A stretch of DNA of 64,000 nucleotides from Acinetobacter sp. S54 (GTDB taxonomy: Bacteria; Pseudomonadota; Gammaproteobacteria; Pseudomonadales; Moraxellaceae), in the NCBI RefSeq assembly GCF_016624945.1, contig NZ_JACVUI010000001.1, positions 553,565-617,564 of the forward strand. Direction: 5' to 3'. The notes below the pieces were generated by a model. It did not search any database. It saw only the letters and a program-made list of their open reading frames with translations, and was not told where the DNA came from. Of this stretch, positions 47,212-54,415 are shown one piece after another; within the stretch, counting starts at the first letter, position 1, and each line of letters starts with the position of its first letter. The position numbers and the translations under genes are program-made.

Positions 47212-48435
47212 ATGCTGGATGACATAACAACGGCAAATGCACATGCCATTTATAAAGTGGTGGTGAATGGTCAAGACATCACTGCAAAAATCAACTCACG
47301 TCTCATTAGCATGACCATTGCTGACAATCGGGGCATTGAAGCCGACTCGGTGTTGATGAACTTGTCCGATCACGATGGACTATTAGATATTCCCCCCAAA
47401 GGTGCAGAAATTGAAGTCTGGATCGGCTGGAGTTCGACTGGGCTGCTATACAAAGGGAAGTACTTCATCAAGGAGCGCGAACATTCAGGTACACCCGATG
47501 TTTTAAGTTTACGGGCCACCAGTGCAGATCTAAAAGCCAGTTTGAAGCGAAAACGTGAAGACAGCTTTCATGACAAAACTATTGGTGAAATCATCAGTAG
47601 CATCGCAGCACGAAACGGATTGGATGCAATTATCCAGGATAAATTGGCCAGCATAAAACTCGCCTTTATAGAACAGAATGAATCCGATGCCAACCTCATG
47701 ACCCGGATTGCAGACGAACATGATGCGATTGCAACCGTTAAAAATGGCACATTATTATTTCTGGCCAAAGGCAAGGCTGAAACGGTCACGGGCCAGAGCC
47801 TGCCCGAAATCGAAATCACCCGGCAACAGGGTGATCGACATAGATTTAGTGATACCTCAGAGGGGGACGATATTTCTGGAGTCACCTGTTACTACTACGA
47901 CTTAAAACTTCCTTTGAAACAGCAGGTCACTATCGGCAATAGCAGCCTGAATGTCCGGGAAATTCGACATCCGTTTCGTGACAGGGAAACAGCACTGCAT
48001 AAAGCCCAGTCCGAATATAATCACATCAAACGCAAGGCCACCAGTTTCAGCTATTCATTTTCTCGCGGTCGTCCAGAGCTTATTCCGGAAATGACCTTTA
48101 AATTTACCGGGCTAAAATCTCCCATTGATGACATTGTTTGGTTAGGTACACAAGTCACCCATCGGCTGGATGGATCTGGAGGATTTACCACGGATGTGAC
48201 ACTGGAAGTCATGCTGCCGGATGCTGATGATATTAGCCAATTGATTGAAAATGAGAGGGGCGATTACACTGGCATAATCGCATATTATGGTAGTCCCAAG
48301 TCACCGAATAAAGTGACACAAGGAGACCAATCTAATCCAAAACGCCTTACCTATCTTTATAAAACCAAGATAACCGCAACTAAAGCCGCAGAACGCGAAT
48401 TCAAACGGCTTCAGGATGAAAACTCTAATAGTTAA
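47212..48435 (+). CDS. D: Late control/baseplate hub protein D
   Basis: This hub protein of 407 aa has ISMTIADNRGIEADSVLMNL, EVWIGWSSTGLLYKGKYFI and the FIEQNESDANLMTRIADEHD segment typical of gpD/gp27-like hubs. It is the last gene of the FI operon. Its stop overlaps that of the convergent Dam gene by 2 nt. Confidence 0.93.
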   Translation: MLDDITTANAHAIYKVVVNGQDITAKINSRLISMTIADNRGIEADSVLMNLSDHDGLLDIPPKGAEIEVWIGWSSTGLLYKGKYFIKEREHSGTPDVLSLRATSADLKASLKRKREDSFHDKTIGEIISSIAARNGLDAIIQDKLASIKLAFIEQNESDANLMTRIADEHDAIATVKNGTLLFLAKGKAETVTGQSLPEIEITRQQGDRHRFSDTSEGDDISGVTCYYYDLKLPLKQQVTIGNSSLNVREIRHPFRDRETALHKAQSEYNHIKRKATSFSYSFSRGRPELIPEMTFKFTGLKSPIDDIVWLGTQVTHRLDGSGGFTTDVTLEVMLPDADDISQLIENERGDYTGIIAYYGSPKSPNKVTQGDQSNPKRLTYLYKTKITATKAAEREFKRLQDENSNS

Positions 48436-49223
48436 AAGTTACAGATAATCAGTTCATTTCCGTTATGATTTTTATCCGCTGCGCTGTTATTAACAGTCCA
48501 GCGGATTTTTTTGCTGTGTATGACATAGTCCTGGAATAATTCGCGTACTTCAGGAACATCATTCAAACTTAAAATAAATTTACCTTGCATCCCATCCAGT
48601 TGCTTCTTCAGTGCAAAGAAATCATCCTTGCCAAATATTTCCTTACCATAATCCTTTTCACACCCCCAATACGGTGGATCCAGATAGAATAACGTCTCAG
48701 GAGCATCCATGCGTTTAATCACGTAGTCATAGCCTGCATTCTCAATCGTCACGTGCTGTAGACGTTCATGAACAGAAATCAGATGCTGACGTAACTCATG
48801 ACCGAGCTTTAGCCCACCTTTACGAGATTTTGTATAACTAAATGCACCTTCTAACTGGCAGCTAAACGCAGCCCGGAGCAAATAATAAAATTTGGCAGCC
48901 CGTTGAATATCAGTGAGTCCACGATCATTTTTTTTCATGTCATTAAATAGACTGCGTGAAAACAACAGTAAATCGAACTCAGCAACAAACGCATCAAAAT
49001 GAAACTTCAGTACGCGGTATAAATTAATGAGGTCATCATTGACATCATTAATCACTTCAACGGTTGACGGAGTTTTTTTGAAAAGTACCCAACCTGCGCC
49101 CCCAAACACTTCCACATAAGTTTGATGAACCGGCATGAGATCAATAATAGTTCTGGCCAGTTGAGATTTACCCCCTAACCACCCACTAAAACTATGACCT
49201 TTTGGATTGTATTGTACAGACAT
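48432..49223 (-). CDS. DNA adenine methyltransferase (D12/Dam class)
   Basis: This N6-adenine methylase of 263 aa has the SAM-binding VEVFGGAGWV (37-46), GWLGGKS at the start, and the catalytic DPPY (182-185) in TLFYLDPPYWG. It probably modifies phage DNA against host restriction. The start overlaps the upstream Com gene by 32 nt, which suggests translational coupling. Confidence 0.92.
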   Translation of the reverse strand: MSVQYNPKGHSFSGWLGGKSQLARTIIDLMPVHQTYVEVFGGAGWVLFKKTPSTVEVINDVNDDLINLYRVLKFHFDAFVAEFDLLLFSRSLFNDMKKNDRGLTDIQRAAKFYYLLRAAFSCQLEGAFSYTKSRKGGLKLGHELRQHLISVHERLQHVTIENAGYDYVIKRMDAPETLFYLDPPYWGCEKDYGKEIFGKDDFFALKKQLDGMQGKFILSLNDVPEVRELFQDYVIHSKKIRWTVNNSAADKNHNGNELIICNF

Positions 49224-49383
49224 GATTCTTACCTGTTTTAGGGCGCTCTAGGCACTCAGGTAAGGCACTCTCGGTGCTCAGGATATTAATGGATTTACAG
49301 CGCGAACATTTGATTTCCAGTGAATCAAAATGCCCAACCTTGGCAAGCAGCTTATAACAGCAGCGACAACGGATCGTATGCAT
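49192..49383 (-). CDS. Com-family zinc-binding translational regulator
   Basis: This protein of 63 aa resembles Mu Com, which activates translation of mom, a DNA-modification gene. It has IRCRCCYKLLAKVGHFDSLE then IKCSRCKSINI, a Cys4 zinc knuckle, and a C-terminal PKTGKNH tail. ATG 49383 gives the family N-terminus; an upstream in-frame extension is unlikely. It overlaps the methylase gene, so it may control that gene. Confidence 0.85.
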   Translation of the reverse strand: MHTIRCRCCYKLLAKVGHFDSLEIKCSRCKSINILSTESALPECLERPKTGKNHVCTIQSKRS

Positions 49384-49441
49384 AAGGATTTTGATTACAA
49401 AGAGAAAAAATCTTGGCAATAGTATTCAAATTTACTTAGAT

Positions 49442-49489
49442 GTACAAATATTTAACCGTATAATAAAAAAAGACACAAATATTGTACTT
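49442..49489 (+). promoter_or_regulatory. Candidate promoter and dyad before ogr
   Basis: A TATAAT -10 (49459-49464) has only a weak -35 (TTAGAT, 49436-49441). A near-perfect inverted repeat (GTACAAATATTT and AAATATTGTAC) flanks it and might be an operator. Confidence 0.45.
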
Positions 49490-49500
49490 TTGAGAGAGAT

Positions 49501-49791
49501 ATGCGGGGAAAACATCAATTATATTGTCCACACTGCAATGCAAAACTGACAATAAGAAGCAGCAGACAACAACACATATTATTGAGATCTATCTGGCTTC
49601 AGTGCACCAATATCCTTTGTGGTTTTACTGGAGCTGGAATTATTGAAATTACGCATCAGATTTCACCAAGTTCACAAAAGAATCCAAATATTTCACTCAA
49701 AAAGCTTAAACGCAGACCAGACAAATATATCAAGGACATTGACCCCGTCGCAGACAATCTCGACCTATTTCCTGAACTTGAAGACAGTTAA
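49501..49791 (+). CDS. ogr: Late transcription activator (Ogr/Delta zinc finger)
   Basis: This protein of 96 aa has the Ogr/Delta zinc finger (CPHCNAKLTIRSSRQ, then LQCTNILCGFTGAGIIEIT). Cys pairs bind zinc. It should bind the TGT-N13-ACA dyads and recruit RNA polymerase to the late promoters. GAGAGAG lies before the start. Confidence 0.92.
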   Translation: MRGKHQLYCPHCNAKLTIRSSRQQHILLRSIWLQCTNILCGFTGAGIIEITHQISPSSQKNPNISLKKLKRRPDKYIKDIDPVADNLDLFPELEDS

Positions 49792-49839
49792 TGCCAATTT
49801 TATTGACCATCGTTTTATTAACACTCTACGGAGGACCAC

Positions 49840-50118
49840 ATGTCTAATTCACAAACCAAAATTTCAACCGTTGCGATCGGTATTATCCAAGCCATGCAAA
49901 CCGTTCATGCCATTTATACCGTTGTTGCAAACGCAATGGATGCAGCAGAAAAAGCCAACTCAGGGCAATCGGGGGCTGACAAAAAATTATGGGTACTGGC
50001 CTATGCCAGAGACGTAGTCCTGGCAATGGGGGATAACTGGGACGAACTGCTAGAAAAAGTTTCAACTTTCATTGACCAACTCAAATCAGCTTACAACACA
50101 GTAAAAGTCCTGTTTTAA
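49840..50118 (+). CDS. Small helical protein, function unknown
   Basis: This protein of 92 aa is helical and amphipathic, with no Cys and no signal peptide. Distinct segments are IIQAMQTVHAIYTVVANAMD and WVLAYARDVVLAMGDNWDEL. A GGAGG RBS precedes it. It follows ogr and ends inside a terminator hairpin, and its function is not recognised. Confidence 0.7.
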   Translation: MSNSQTKISTVAIGIIQAMQTVHAIYTVVANAMDAAEKANSGQSGADKKLWVLAYARDVVLAMGDNWDELLEKVSTFIDQLKSAYNTVKVLF

Positions 50119-50128
50119 GGACTTTTTT
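50103..50128 (+). terminator. Terminator after the small helical protein
   Basis: AAAAGTCC (50103-50110) pairs with GGACTTTT (50119-50126), then further T. The stop codon lies in the loop. Confidence 0.75.
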
Positions 50129-50151
50129 TAATATTTAAAGGGATAAATAAA

Positions 50152-50520
50152 ATGGCGAAATGCAACATCTGCGGTAAACGCTGGTTTTTCTCAAAACAAC
50201 CAAAATGTGATTGCCATAAGAAAAAATCTACGCATGATCATCTACCGGTGAGGAAAACTGCATTATTGTCAGATCCTCCCAAATATCGGCAAGATGATAT
50301 CGATCCAAACTTACAGTACTACTCGACCAAGGCGATTCAGGATATCTCTGAGCCCAAAAAAGATGAATGTTGGCAAAATCGTTATTATCAAACACCTTCC
50401 CATCACTCTAACCATAGTCATAACTCTGACCAAAGTTGTGACTCATCTAGCTGGAGTTCTGGATCAAATGATAGTAGCAGTTATGACAGTGGATCCTCAT
50501 CTAGTTCAAGTTGGGATTAA
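50152..50520 (+). CDS. Small Cys/His- and Ser-rich protein
   Basis: This protein of 122 aa begins with a zinc-knuckle-like part (KCNICGKRWFFSKQPKCDCH). A middle region has no recognised fold. The last 40 residues are low-complexity His/Ser/Asp/Gly (HHSNHSHNSDQS, SSYDSGSSSSSSWD). AAAGGGATAAATAAA precedes the start. Its role is unknown; it may be disordered. Confidence 0.65.
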   Translation: MAKCNICGKRWFFSKQPKCDCHKKKSTHDHLPVRKTALLSDPPKYRQDDIDPNLQYYSTKAIQDISEPKKDECWQNRYYQTPSHHSNHSHNSDQSCDSSSWSSGSNDSSSYDSGSSSSSSWD

Positions 50521-50562
50521 ATGTGATTGACCAAAAAAACAATCCCGAATGTCGAATGGCTT

Positions 50563-51570
50563 TTATGGACTATATGAGTCTGAACCATAAAGCCGTTCAA
50601 TAAATGCTAGAAATAATTCATCATCTTCAAAAGTATTCACTTTTCTTAAAAGTGCATACTTTTTGATGTAATTCGATAATTCTTCATCATCAAATGCGAG
50701 ATAGGCCATACAATGCATTTCATCAATGGTTTGATAGGATATAAATGTTTTAATAGCATGATCCAAAACACCTAAATCTTCATGCATCTCGATAAATCTT
50801 AAAATAAAATTTATAAACTCCACATATTCCATTTCTAGCACTAGATAATCAGTCTTGCGATGTGCTGAAGCTAAAATTTCATAAAATGTAAGATCTAAAC
50901 TTTCGTCTTCAACGCTTAGAAAGGTTTCAACTACTAAGTAATAGCTTCTTAGCCCATATATGATTTCACTTAAAAAAAATTTAAGCCCTCTATGTCCAAG
51001 TTGATTTTCTTGGAGTAAAAATTTAATCTTTTGGTTTTTTTCATCAATATATCTAAATAATAAATCATAAAAAGATTGGATTTTTGAATCATTAATTTGT
51101 TGTTCAATTAATGTGGCTTGTTGTGCTGTAATTTTTCTCTGGGCTTCAGCGATCGAATTACTTTCTTTTATTTCATTGCGTTGAGCTTCGAGCTCTTTAC
51201 GCTGTTCTTTAAGTTCCTGTCTTTGCATAAATAATGAAATAATCAAAATGGCAAAAGCAAATCCACTGAATAAGGTATTCAATGAACCATAACTATCACC
51301 ATATGTTCCAAATCGCTCCCCCACCTTTTGAAAATCATTTGAATTAATGACTTCATCAACCATTTCGGAGGGTTTGAGTGGGATTTTCACACTCAAAGAG
51401 GGCTTATCCATCCAACTTACAAATGTCGGATAATAAACCCAAATTAAAAAAATAATGGTTAGTGCAGCTAAGATCCCAAAAAACTCAAGTAAACTTTTAT
51501 CTATTTTCTTTTTCTTGGCTTCAGGTGTTTTAGATAAAATTTTATCGACTAAGCAATTGATTATTTTCAT
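50563..51570 (-). CDS. Putative phage abortive-infection membrane protein (putAbiC-like)
   Basis: This protein of 335 aa has two membrane helices (about 29-47 and 97-114) enclosing an extracytoplasmic loop. The motif GTYGDSYGSLNTLFSGFAFA leads into helix 2 and a coiled coil (115-165, QRQELKEQRKELEAQRNEI). The remainder is a cytoplasmic helical domain. This layout matches putative phage abortive infection proteins. It is the last gene of a three-gene leftward operon (4-nt overlap with its neighbour). A role in excluding other phages is inferred. Confidence 0.75.
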   Translation of the reverse strand: MKIINCLVDKILSKTPEAKKKKIDKSLLEFFGILAALTIIFLIWVYYPTFVSWMDKPSLSVKIPLKPSEMVDEVINSNDFQKVGERFGTYGDSYGSLNTLFSGFAFAILIISLFMQRQELKEQRKELEAQRNEIKESNSIAEAQRKITAQQATLIEQQINDSKIQSFYDLLFRYIDEKNQKIKFLLQENQLGHRGLKFFLSEIIYGLRSYYLVVETFLSVEDESLDLTFYEILASAHRKTDYLVLEMEYVEFINFILRFIEMHEDLGVLDHAIKTFISYQTIDEMHCMAYLAFDDEELSNYIKKYALLRKVNTFEDDELFLAFIERLYGSDSYSP

Positions 51571-51782
51571 TTCTTATTCTTCGGACACTTCTTACCAGTC
51601 CCACCCGGAAGACAGTCACACGCACTGCCGTCCCCATCCCGATCCAACCGCTTATAACCCGGTTTCTTTGCATTAAAATACGCCTGAGCTTCAGCATGCG
51701 TTTTAAAGTCTTTACAATATTTTGCAAATGCTATTGATGGAAGGCAAAGGCCAATCAATAAAGCAAGAATTAAATTTTTCAT
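51567..51782 (-). CDS. Secreted excalibur calcium-binding domain protein
   Basis: This protein of 71 aa has a signal peptide (LILALLIGLCLPSIAFA) and an excalibur domain: CKDFKTHAEAQAYF, the calcium loop LDRDGDGSAC, then CLPGGTGKKC. It should act in the periplasm or outside. It overlaps the previous gene by 1 nt (TAATG) and the next by 4 nt. Confidence 0.85.
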   Translation of the reverse strand: MKNLILALLIGLCLPSIAFAKYCKDFKTHAEAQAYFNAKKPGYKRLDRDGDGSACDCLPGGTGKKCPKNKK

Positions 51783-52258
51783 TATTTAACAACCTTATAA
51801 AATTTTTGTTCATATTCTTTAGCTTGTGTAGGCGTAAATTCTTTATCTAAACGTAGTAAATACAACCCTCTTTTGTACATATATTGATTATAAACAGGCA
51901 TTTGTAAGGTTATTCTTTTTATATAGTTATATCGTCTATTTAAATCGGAAATATTTTTAAATTTCTCAAGTGTCCCACCCTTGAATTCTGTCGGATTAGT
52001 GTCAGGATCGTAATATCCATCACTTTCAAATTTAGGATCAATTCGAGGATCAGGCCAAGAAACTTTATCGATATATTGATTAGGACGACCCAATTGATCA
52101 TTGGGGTCATTACTTTCATCAAATGGGTACACGAAATCGATGCCTTTAATATTCATGCTAAAAATAACTTGGGCAGCGTCTTGGGCATGGAGTAAAGATG
52201 ATGTAAAAAGACAAAAAGCGCAAAATAGAAATAATTTTAGATAGTTTAAAATATTCAT
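51782..52258 (-). CDS. Exported protein of unknown function (accessory operon)
   Basis: This protein of 158 aa has a signal peptide (FLFCAFCLFTSSLLHA, cleaved before QDAAQ). The mature part has DFVYPFDESNDPNDQLGRPN, and WPDPRIDPKFESDGYYDPD. It is rich in Asp, Pro and aromatic residues and has no Cys. No known domain is recognised. It is the first gene of the three-gene operon with the excalibur and Abi-like proteins. Confidence 0.7.
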   Translation of the reverse strand: MNILNYLKLFLFCAFCLFTSSLLHAQDAAQVIFSMNIKGIDFVYPFDESNDPNDQLGRPNQYIDKVSWPDPRIDPKFESDGYYDPDTNPTEFKGGTLEKFKNISDLNRRYNYIKRITLQMPVYNQYMYKRGLYLLRLDKEFTPTQAKEYEQKFYKVVK

Positions 52259-52289
52259 GAATACAATACGTTATTTATACTATTTACAT

Positions 52290-52328
52290 ATATTAACACG
52301 ATATTATTTTTTAACAATGTGTTGACAA
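52290..52328 (-). promoter_or_regulatory. Candidate promoters of the accessory operon
   Basis: Two overlapping sets are possible on the minus strand: TTGTCA (52323-52328)-16-TAATAT (52301-52306) and TTGTTA (52312-52317)-16-TAATAT (52290-52295). Both lie on the repressor dyad at 52311-52323. Confidence 0.5.
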
Positions 52329-52369
52329 GCCCTTGTTATCTTTATTATATTGAAAAAACACATTGTTAA
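52311..52369. promoter_or_regulatory. Perfect 13-bp inverted repeat flanking the early promoter
   Basis: TTAACAATGTGTT (52311-52323) and AACACATTGTTAA (52357-52369) are exact reverse complements, 33 bp apart. The left arm overlaps the early -35, the right arm follows the start. A related dyad lies beside the repressor gene at 53904-53937, so this should be the repressor operator. Confidence 0.8.
52322..52350 (+). promoter_or_regulatory. Early promoter of the replication operon
   Basis: A consensus -35 TTGACA (52322-52327), a 17-nt spacer and a -10 TTATAT (52345-52350) drive rightward transcription through the antisense-RNA leader. Confidence 0.75.
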
Positions 52370-52394
52370 ATGTGTTACACCGCAAAATCGGTGG

Positions 52395-52427
52395 CAGGCC
52401 TAGGAAACCTGTAAAATTTACTCAGAG
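52395..52427 (+). promoter_or_regulatory. Antisense target site 1 (a1-b1)
   Basis: Hairpin CAGG-CCTAGGAAA-CCTG (52395-52411) displays a 9-nt loop; TTACTCAGAG (52418-52427) follows. Both parts are complementary to the loop of the RNA at 52494-52565. Confidence 0.75.
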
Positions 52428-52440
52428 CGCATAAAATACC

Positions 52441-52463
52441 GTCGCTTAAGCGACTATTTTTTT
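52441..52463 (+). terminator. Intrinsic terminator inside the early leader
   Basis: GTCGC (52441-52445) pairs with GCGAC (52450-52454) around TTAA, followed by TATTTTTTT. It lies between target site 1 and the antisense RNA. Confidence 0.75.
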
Positions 52464-52493
52464 GCCTAAAAAGTCTGATCGACTATACTTTAT

Positions 52494-52565
52494 GGTAGAT
52501 CGGACAGGGCAGCCTCGCGCTGGCCGTTCTCTGAGTACGGTTTTCCTAGCCTTGTTCGGTCTACC
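52494..52565 (+). ncRNA. C4/CI-type antisense RNA
   Basis: The RNA has about 72 nt and is closed by a 16-bp stem (52494-52509 with 52550-52565, three G-U pairs). An inner hairpin (CAGC/GCTG, 52510-52522) follows. The loop carries CTCTGAGTA (b', 52529-52537) and TTTTCCTAG (a', 52541-52549), complementary to b and a in both flanking sites. This is the layout of the phage P1/P7 C4 and P4 CI immunity RNAs. It should be processed from the leader transcript and block expression of the gene at 52625. Confidence 0.78.
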
Positions 52566-52616
52566 ACCATTACCCTAGGAAAGTAATGGCGGTGGGTTGT
52601 AAAAACTTACTCAGAG
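52564..52616 (+). promoter_or_regulatory. Antisense target site 2 (a2-b2) at the first early gene
   Basis: Hairpin CCATTAC-CCTAGGAAA-GTAATGG (52567-52589) shows the same 9-nt loop as site 1 on a different stem. TTACTCAGAG (52607-52616) covers the AGAG ribosome binding site, 8 nt before ATG 52625. Confidence 0.75.
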
Positions 52617-52624
52617 TAAAGATC

Positions 52625-52951
52625 ATGACTCATCAAACTCATGGCGTAGTCACACGCCTGCCTCAACCTCATAACCATCATATCCATATTTTTCCCGCCT
52701 TCGTTGGGCCAGTACATCCCGCAGCAGTCTTAAAACAGGTCCTGGACTATTCCGTTCAGGAGCGCATGTATCAGCTTTGCCTACAGCGTCTCCAGTCGCC
52801 GGACTTTGCTGGTCAGATTCCTTCGATCGCAATTTATGATCCACAACCAGTCGATGGAATTACCCTCTATTTACACCCCGCCATTGTTGCATTTCTGATT
52901 TTCTTGCTTCTCACTTCAGTCTATTTATTGGCAGGAGTATGGCAGCTATGA
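52625..52951 (+). CDS. First early gene: small protein with C-terminal membrane helix
   Basis: This protein of 108 aa has a His-rich N-terminus (MTHQTHGVVTRLPQPHNHHI) and one C-terminal membrane segment (AIVAFLIFLLLTSVYLLAGV). I chose ATG 52625 since the longer frame runs through the RNA target site. Its RBS overlaps antisense site b2. By position it is comparable to P1 icd or P4 kil genes, which are controlled by the same RNA class; a toxic role is inferred only. It overlaps the next gene by 4 nt. Confidence 0.75.
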   Translation: MTHQTHGVVTRLPQPHNHHIHIFPAFVGPVHPAAVLKQVLDYSVQERMYQLCLQRLQSPDFAGQIPSIAIYDPQPVDGITLYLHPAIVAFLIFLLLTSVYLLAGVWQL

Positions 52952-53526
52952 ACAACAACAGCATTTATCCCTATGTTCCTTTGACATCACGGTTGGTGAC
53001 AAGCAAACAGGTTGACACGCCTATTCTGGGCTATTTCATGACCATACTGGATGCAGCTTGCCAGAAAGAACTGGATTTTAATCACACTCCAGAACAATTT
53101 GGCTTCTTAAGTATCAATCCTGAGCAAATCAATGACTTGGCTAACTTAACATCATTGCAGCCAATCGACATGGTCGATTTAGGGAAAGCATTGGGCAGTT
53201 TAATTTATCCAGTTTTCCGGGGGGAAACCAAAGTAAATAGCCCACTCTGGAACAATGAGCCTACCGTCGTTTGGCAATTTCAATTGAATGTAATGAATAG
53301 TTGGAACTTTAAAACGATGAATAATTCACGAGATAAAGCAGTAGAGTCATTTGATCAGGTGTTAGGTATGGTTCGTATTTTAAGAAGCTCACTGGAAGCG
53401 AGACATCAGGATCCTGAAATCATCCTAAATGCAAACGACTTGGCAAACGTGCTTTTATTAATTGAAGAGAAGCTGTGCGACGCACACAGGCTTCTCGAAC
53501 CAGACTCGGGCATTTTGGATGATTGA
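52948..53526 (+). CDS. Early protein of unknown function (possible antirepressor position)
   Basis: This protein of 192 aa has no signal peptide. It shows FGFLSINPEQINDLANLTSL, LGKALGSLIYPVFRGETKV and a helical C-terminus (LNANDLANVLLLIEEKLCDAHRL without the first L). ATG 52948 gives a 4-nt overlap with the preceding gene and GGAG 10 nt upstream. In P1 the gene after icd encodes the antirepressor, so its place is suggestive; the sequence itself is not recognised. Confidence 0.7.
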   Translation: MNNNSIYPYVPLTSRLVTSKQVDTPILGYFMTILDAACQKELDFNHTPEQFGFLSINPEQINDLANLTSLQPIDMVDLGKALGSLIYPVFRGETKVNSPLWNNEPTVVWQFQLNVMNSWNFKTMNNSRDKAVESFDQVLGMVRILRSSLEARHQDPEIILNANDLANVLLLIEEKLCDAHRLLEPDSGILDD

Positions 53527-53530
53527 CCAT

Positions 53531-53872
53531 TTAGGCTTGTAGATCGGATGCATAACCTTCGATCAGTGACATCAAACTGCGTTGAGCATGTTCGGGTAAC
53601 TGTCGATAAGCCTTAAGCATCACGGATTCCTCAAGCGTCAGACCCTGATGATCAGGGTCTGCACCAAGTAAAATGTAATGGATATCCATCCCTTTTTTAT
53701 GCATTTGCTGTAAATAAACCCATTGGTAAGGGACATGATCACGGAGATAGTTACCAACAGTATTTTCGTGAGCTCCGATTTCACGTGACAACCGCTTAGC
53801 AGGAAAATTGCATCGGCGTACTTCTTTTTGGAAACGCTCGGTCATCTCTTTTGTTACGACGTCAACGGACAT
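53531..53872 (-). CDS. Phage repressor, helix-turn-helix XRE-like
   Basis: This protein of 113 aa has a helix-turn-helix near residues 22-50 (PAKRLSREIGAHENTVGNYL), followed by GMDIHYILLG as in phage XRE repressors. A short C-terminal helix pair follows (LEESVMLKAYRQLPEHAQRS). It is leftward, against the early operon, and its upstream region contains a copy of the early operator. It probably maintains lysogeny and controls itself. Confidence 0.82.
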   Translation of the reverse strand: MSVDVVTKEMTERFQKEVRRCNFPAKRLSREIGAHENTVGNYLRDHVPYQWVYLQQMHKKGMDIHYILLGADPDHQGLTLEESVMLKAYRQLPEHAQRSLMSLIEGYASDLQA

Positions 53873-53903
53873 ATATTGAACCTTTAATGTTTAAATCGGT
53901 ACA

Positions 53904-53937
53904 AACAATGTGTTATCTTTGTTTTTAGCACATTATT
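53904..53937. promoter_or_regulatory. Repressor operator between repressor and the RHH cluster
   Basis: AACAATGTGTTA (53904-53915) and TAGCACATTATT (53926-53937) form an imperfect dyad (10 of 12 positions). The left arm repeats 11 bp of the early operator. It lies between the divergent repressor and rightward genes. Confidence 0.7.
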
Positions 53938-53955
53938 AGAACCTTAGGATACATC

Positions 53956-54156
53956 ATGAACACACAAACAACACCATATCCAAGACAAAGACAGAAACGG
54001 ATTACGGCCGAAAGAAAACCGTTCACCATCTATCTCACAGACGAACAAAAAAATGAGCTAGAGCAAACAGCAGATCAGCGCGGATTGAGCAAAGGCCTAC
54101 TGGCAATGAACCGTTACGAGGCAGGCCTATCTCTTGAAAATCAAGAGGAGCACTAA
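53956..54156 (+). CDS. Small RHH-like protein 1
   Basis: This protein of 66 aa has an Arg/Lys-rich N-terminus and an RHH-like core (KPFTIYLTDEQKNELEQTAD, RGLSKGLLAMNRYEAGL). It is probably a DNA-binding protein. It sits divergent from the repressor and starts the replication gene cluster. In this place P2-like phages often have Cox- or CII-like regulators. Confidence 0.68.
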   Translation: MNTQTTPYPRQRQKRITAERKPFTIYLTDEQKNELEQTADQRGLSKGLLAMNRYEAGLSLENQEEH

Positions 54157-54159
54157 TCC

Positions 54160-54399
54160 ATGTATCAATATGTGCATTACCAAAATAAGCAGCCCCGAGA
54201 TAACCGACGCAATGTCAACCTGAATGATTCCGAAACCATGTTGTTTGATGCCATGTCTCGGATCACAGGTACACCCATTGCCGTCATTATTCGTGAATTT
54301 GCCTTACGTCATGCGATTCGTCTCATTATGGATACTGACCAATCTATCTTAGATCGCATTACCAATACAGGCGCACCAGAGCACCTCCAGCGGGGCTAA
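54160..54399 (+). CDS. Small RHH-like protein 2
   Basis: This protein of 79 aa has the pattern RRNVNLNDSETMLFDAMSRI and then TPIAVIIREFALRHAIRLIM, which fits a ribbon-helix-helix fold. It starts 3 nt after the preceding gene. DNA binding is inferred. Confidence 0.68.
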   Translation: MYQYVHYQNKQPRDNRRNVNLNDSETMLFDAMSRITGTPIAVIIREFALRHAIRLIMDTDQSILDRITNTGAPEHLQRG

Positions 54400-54415
54400 A
54401 GGGGAGGAACTGAAT

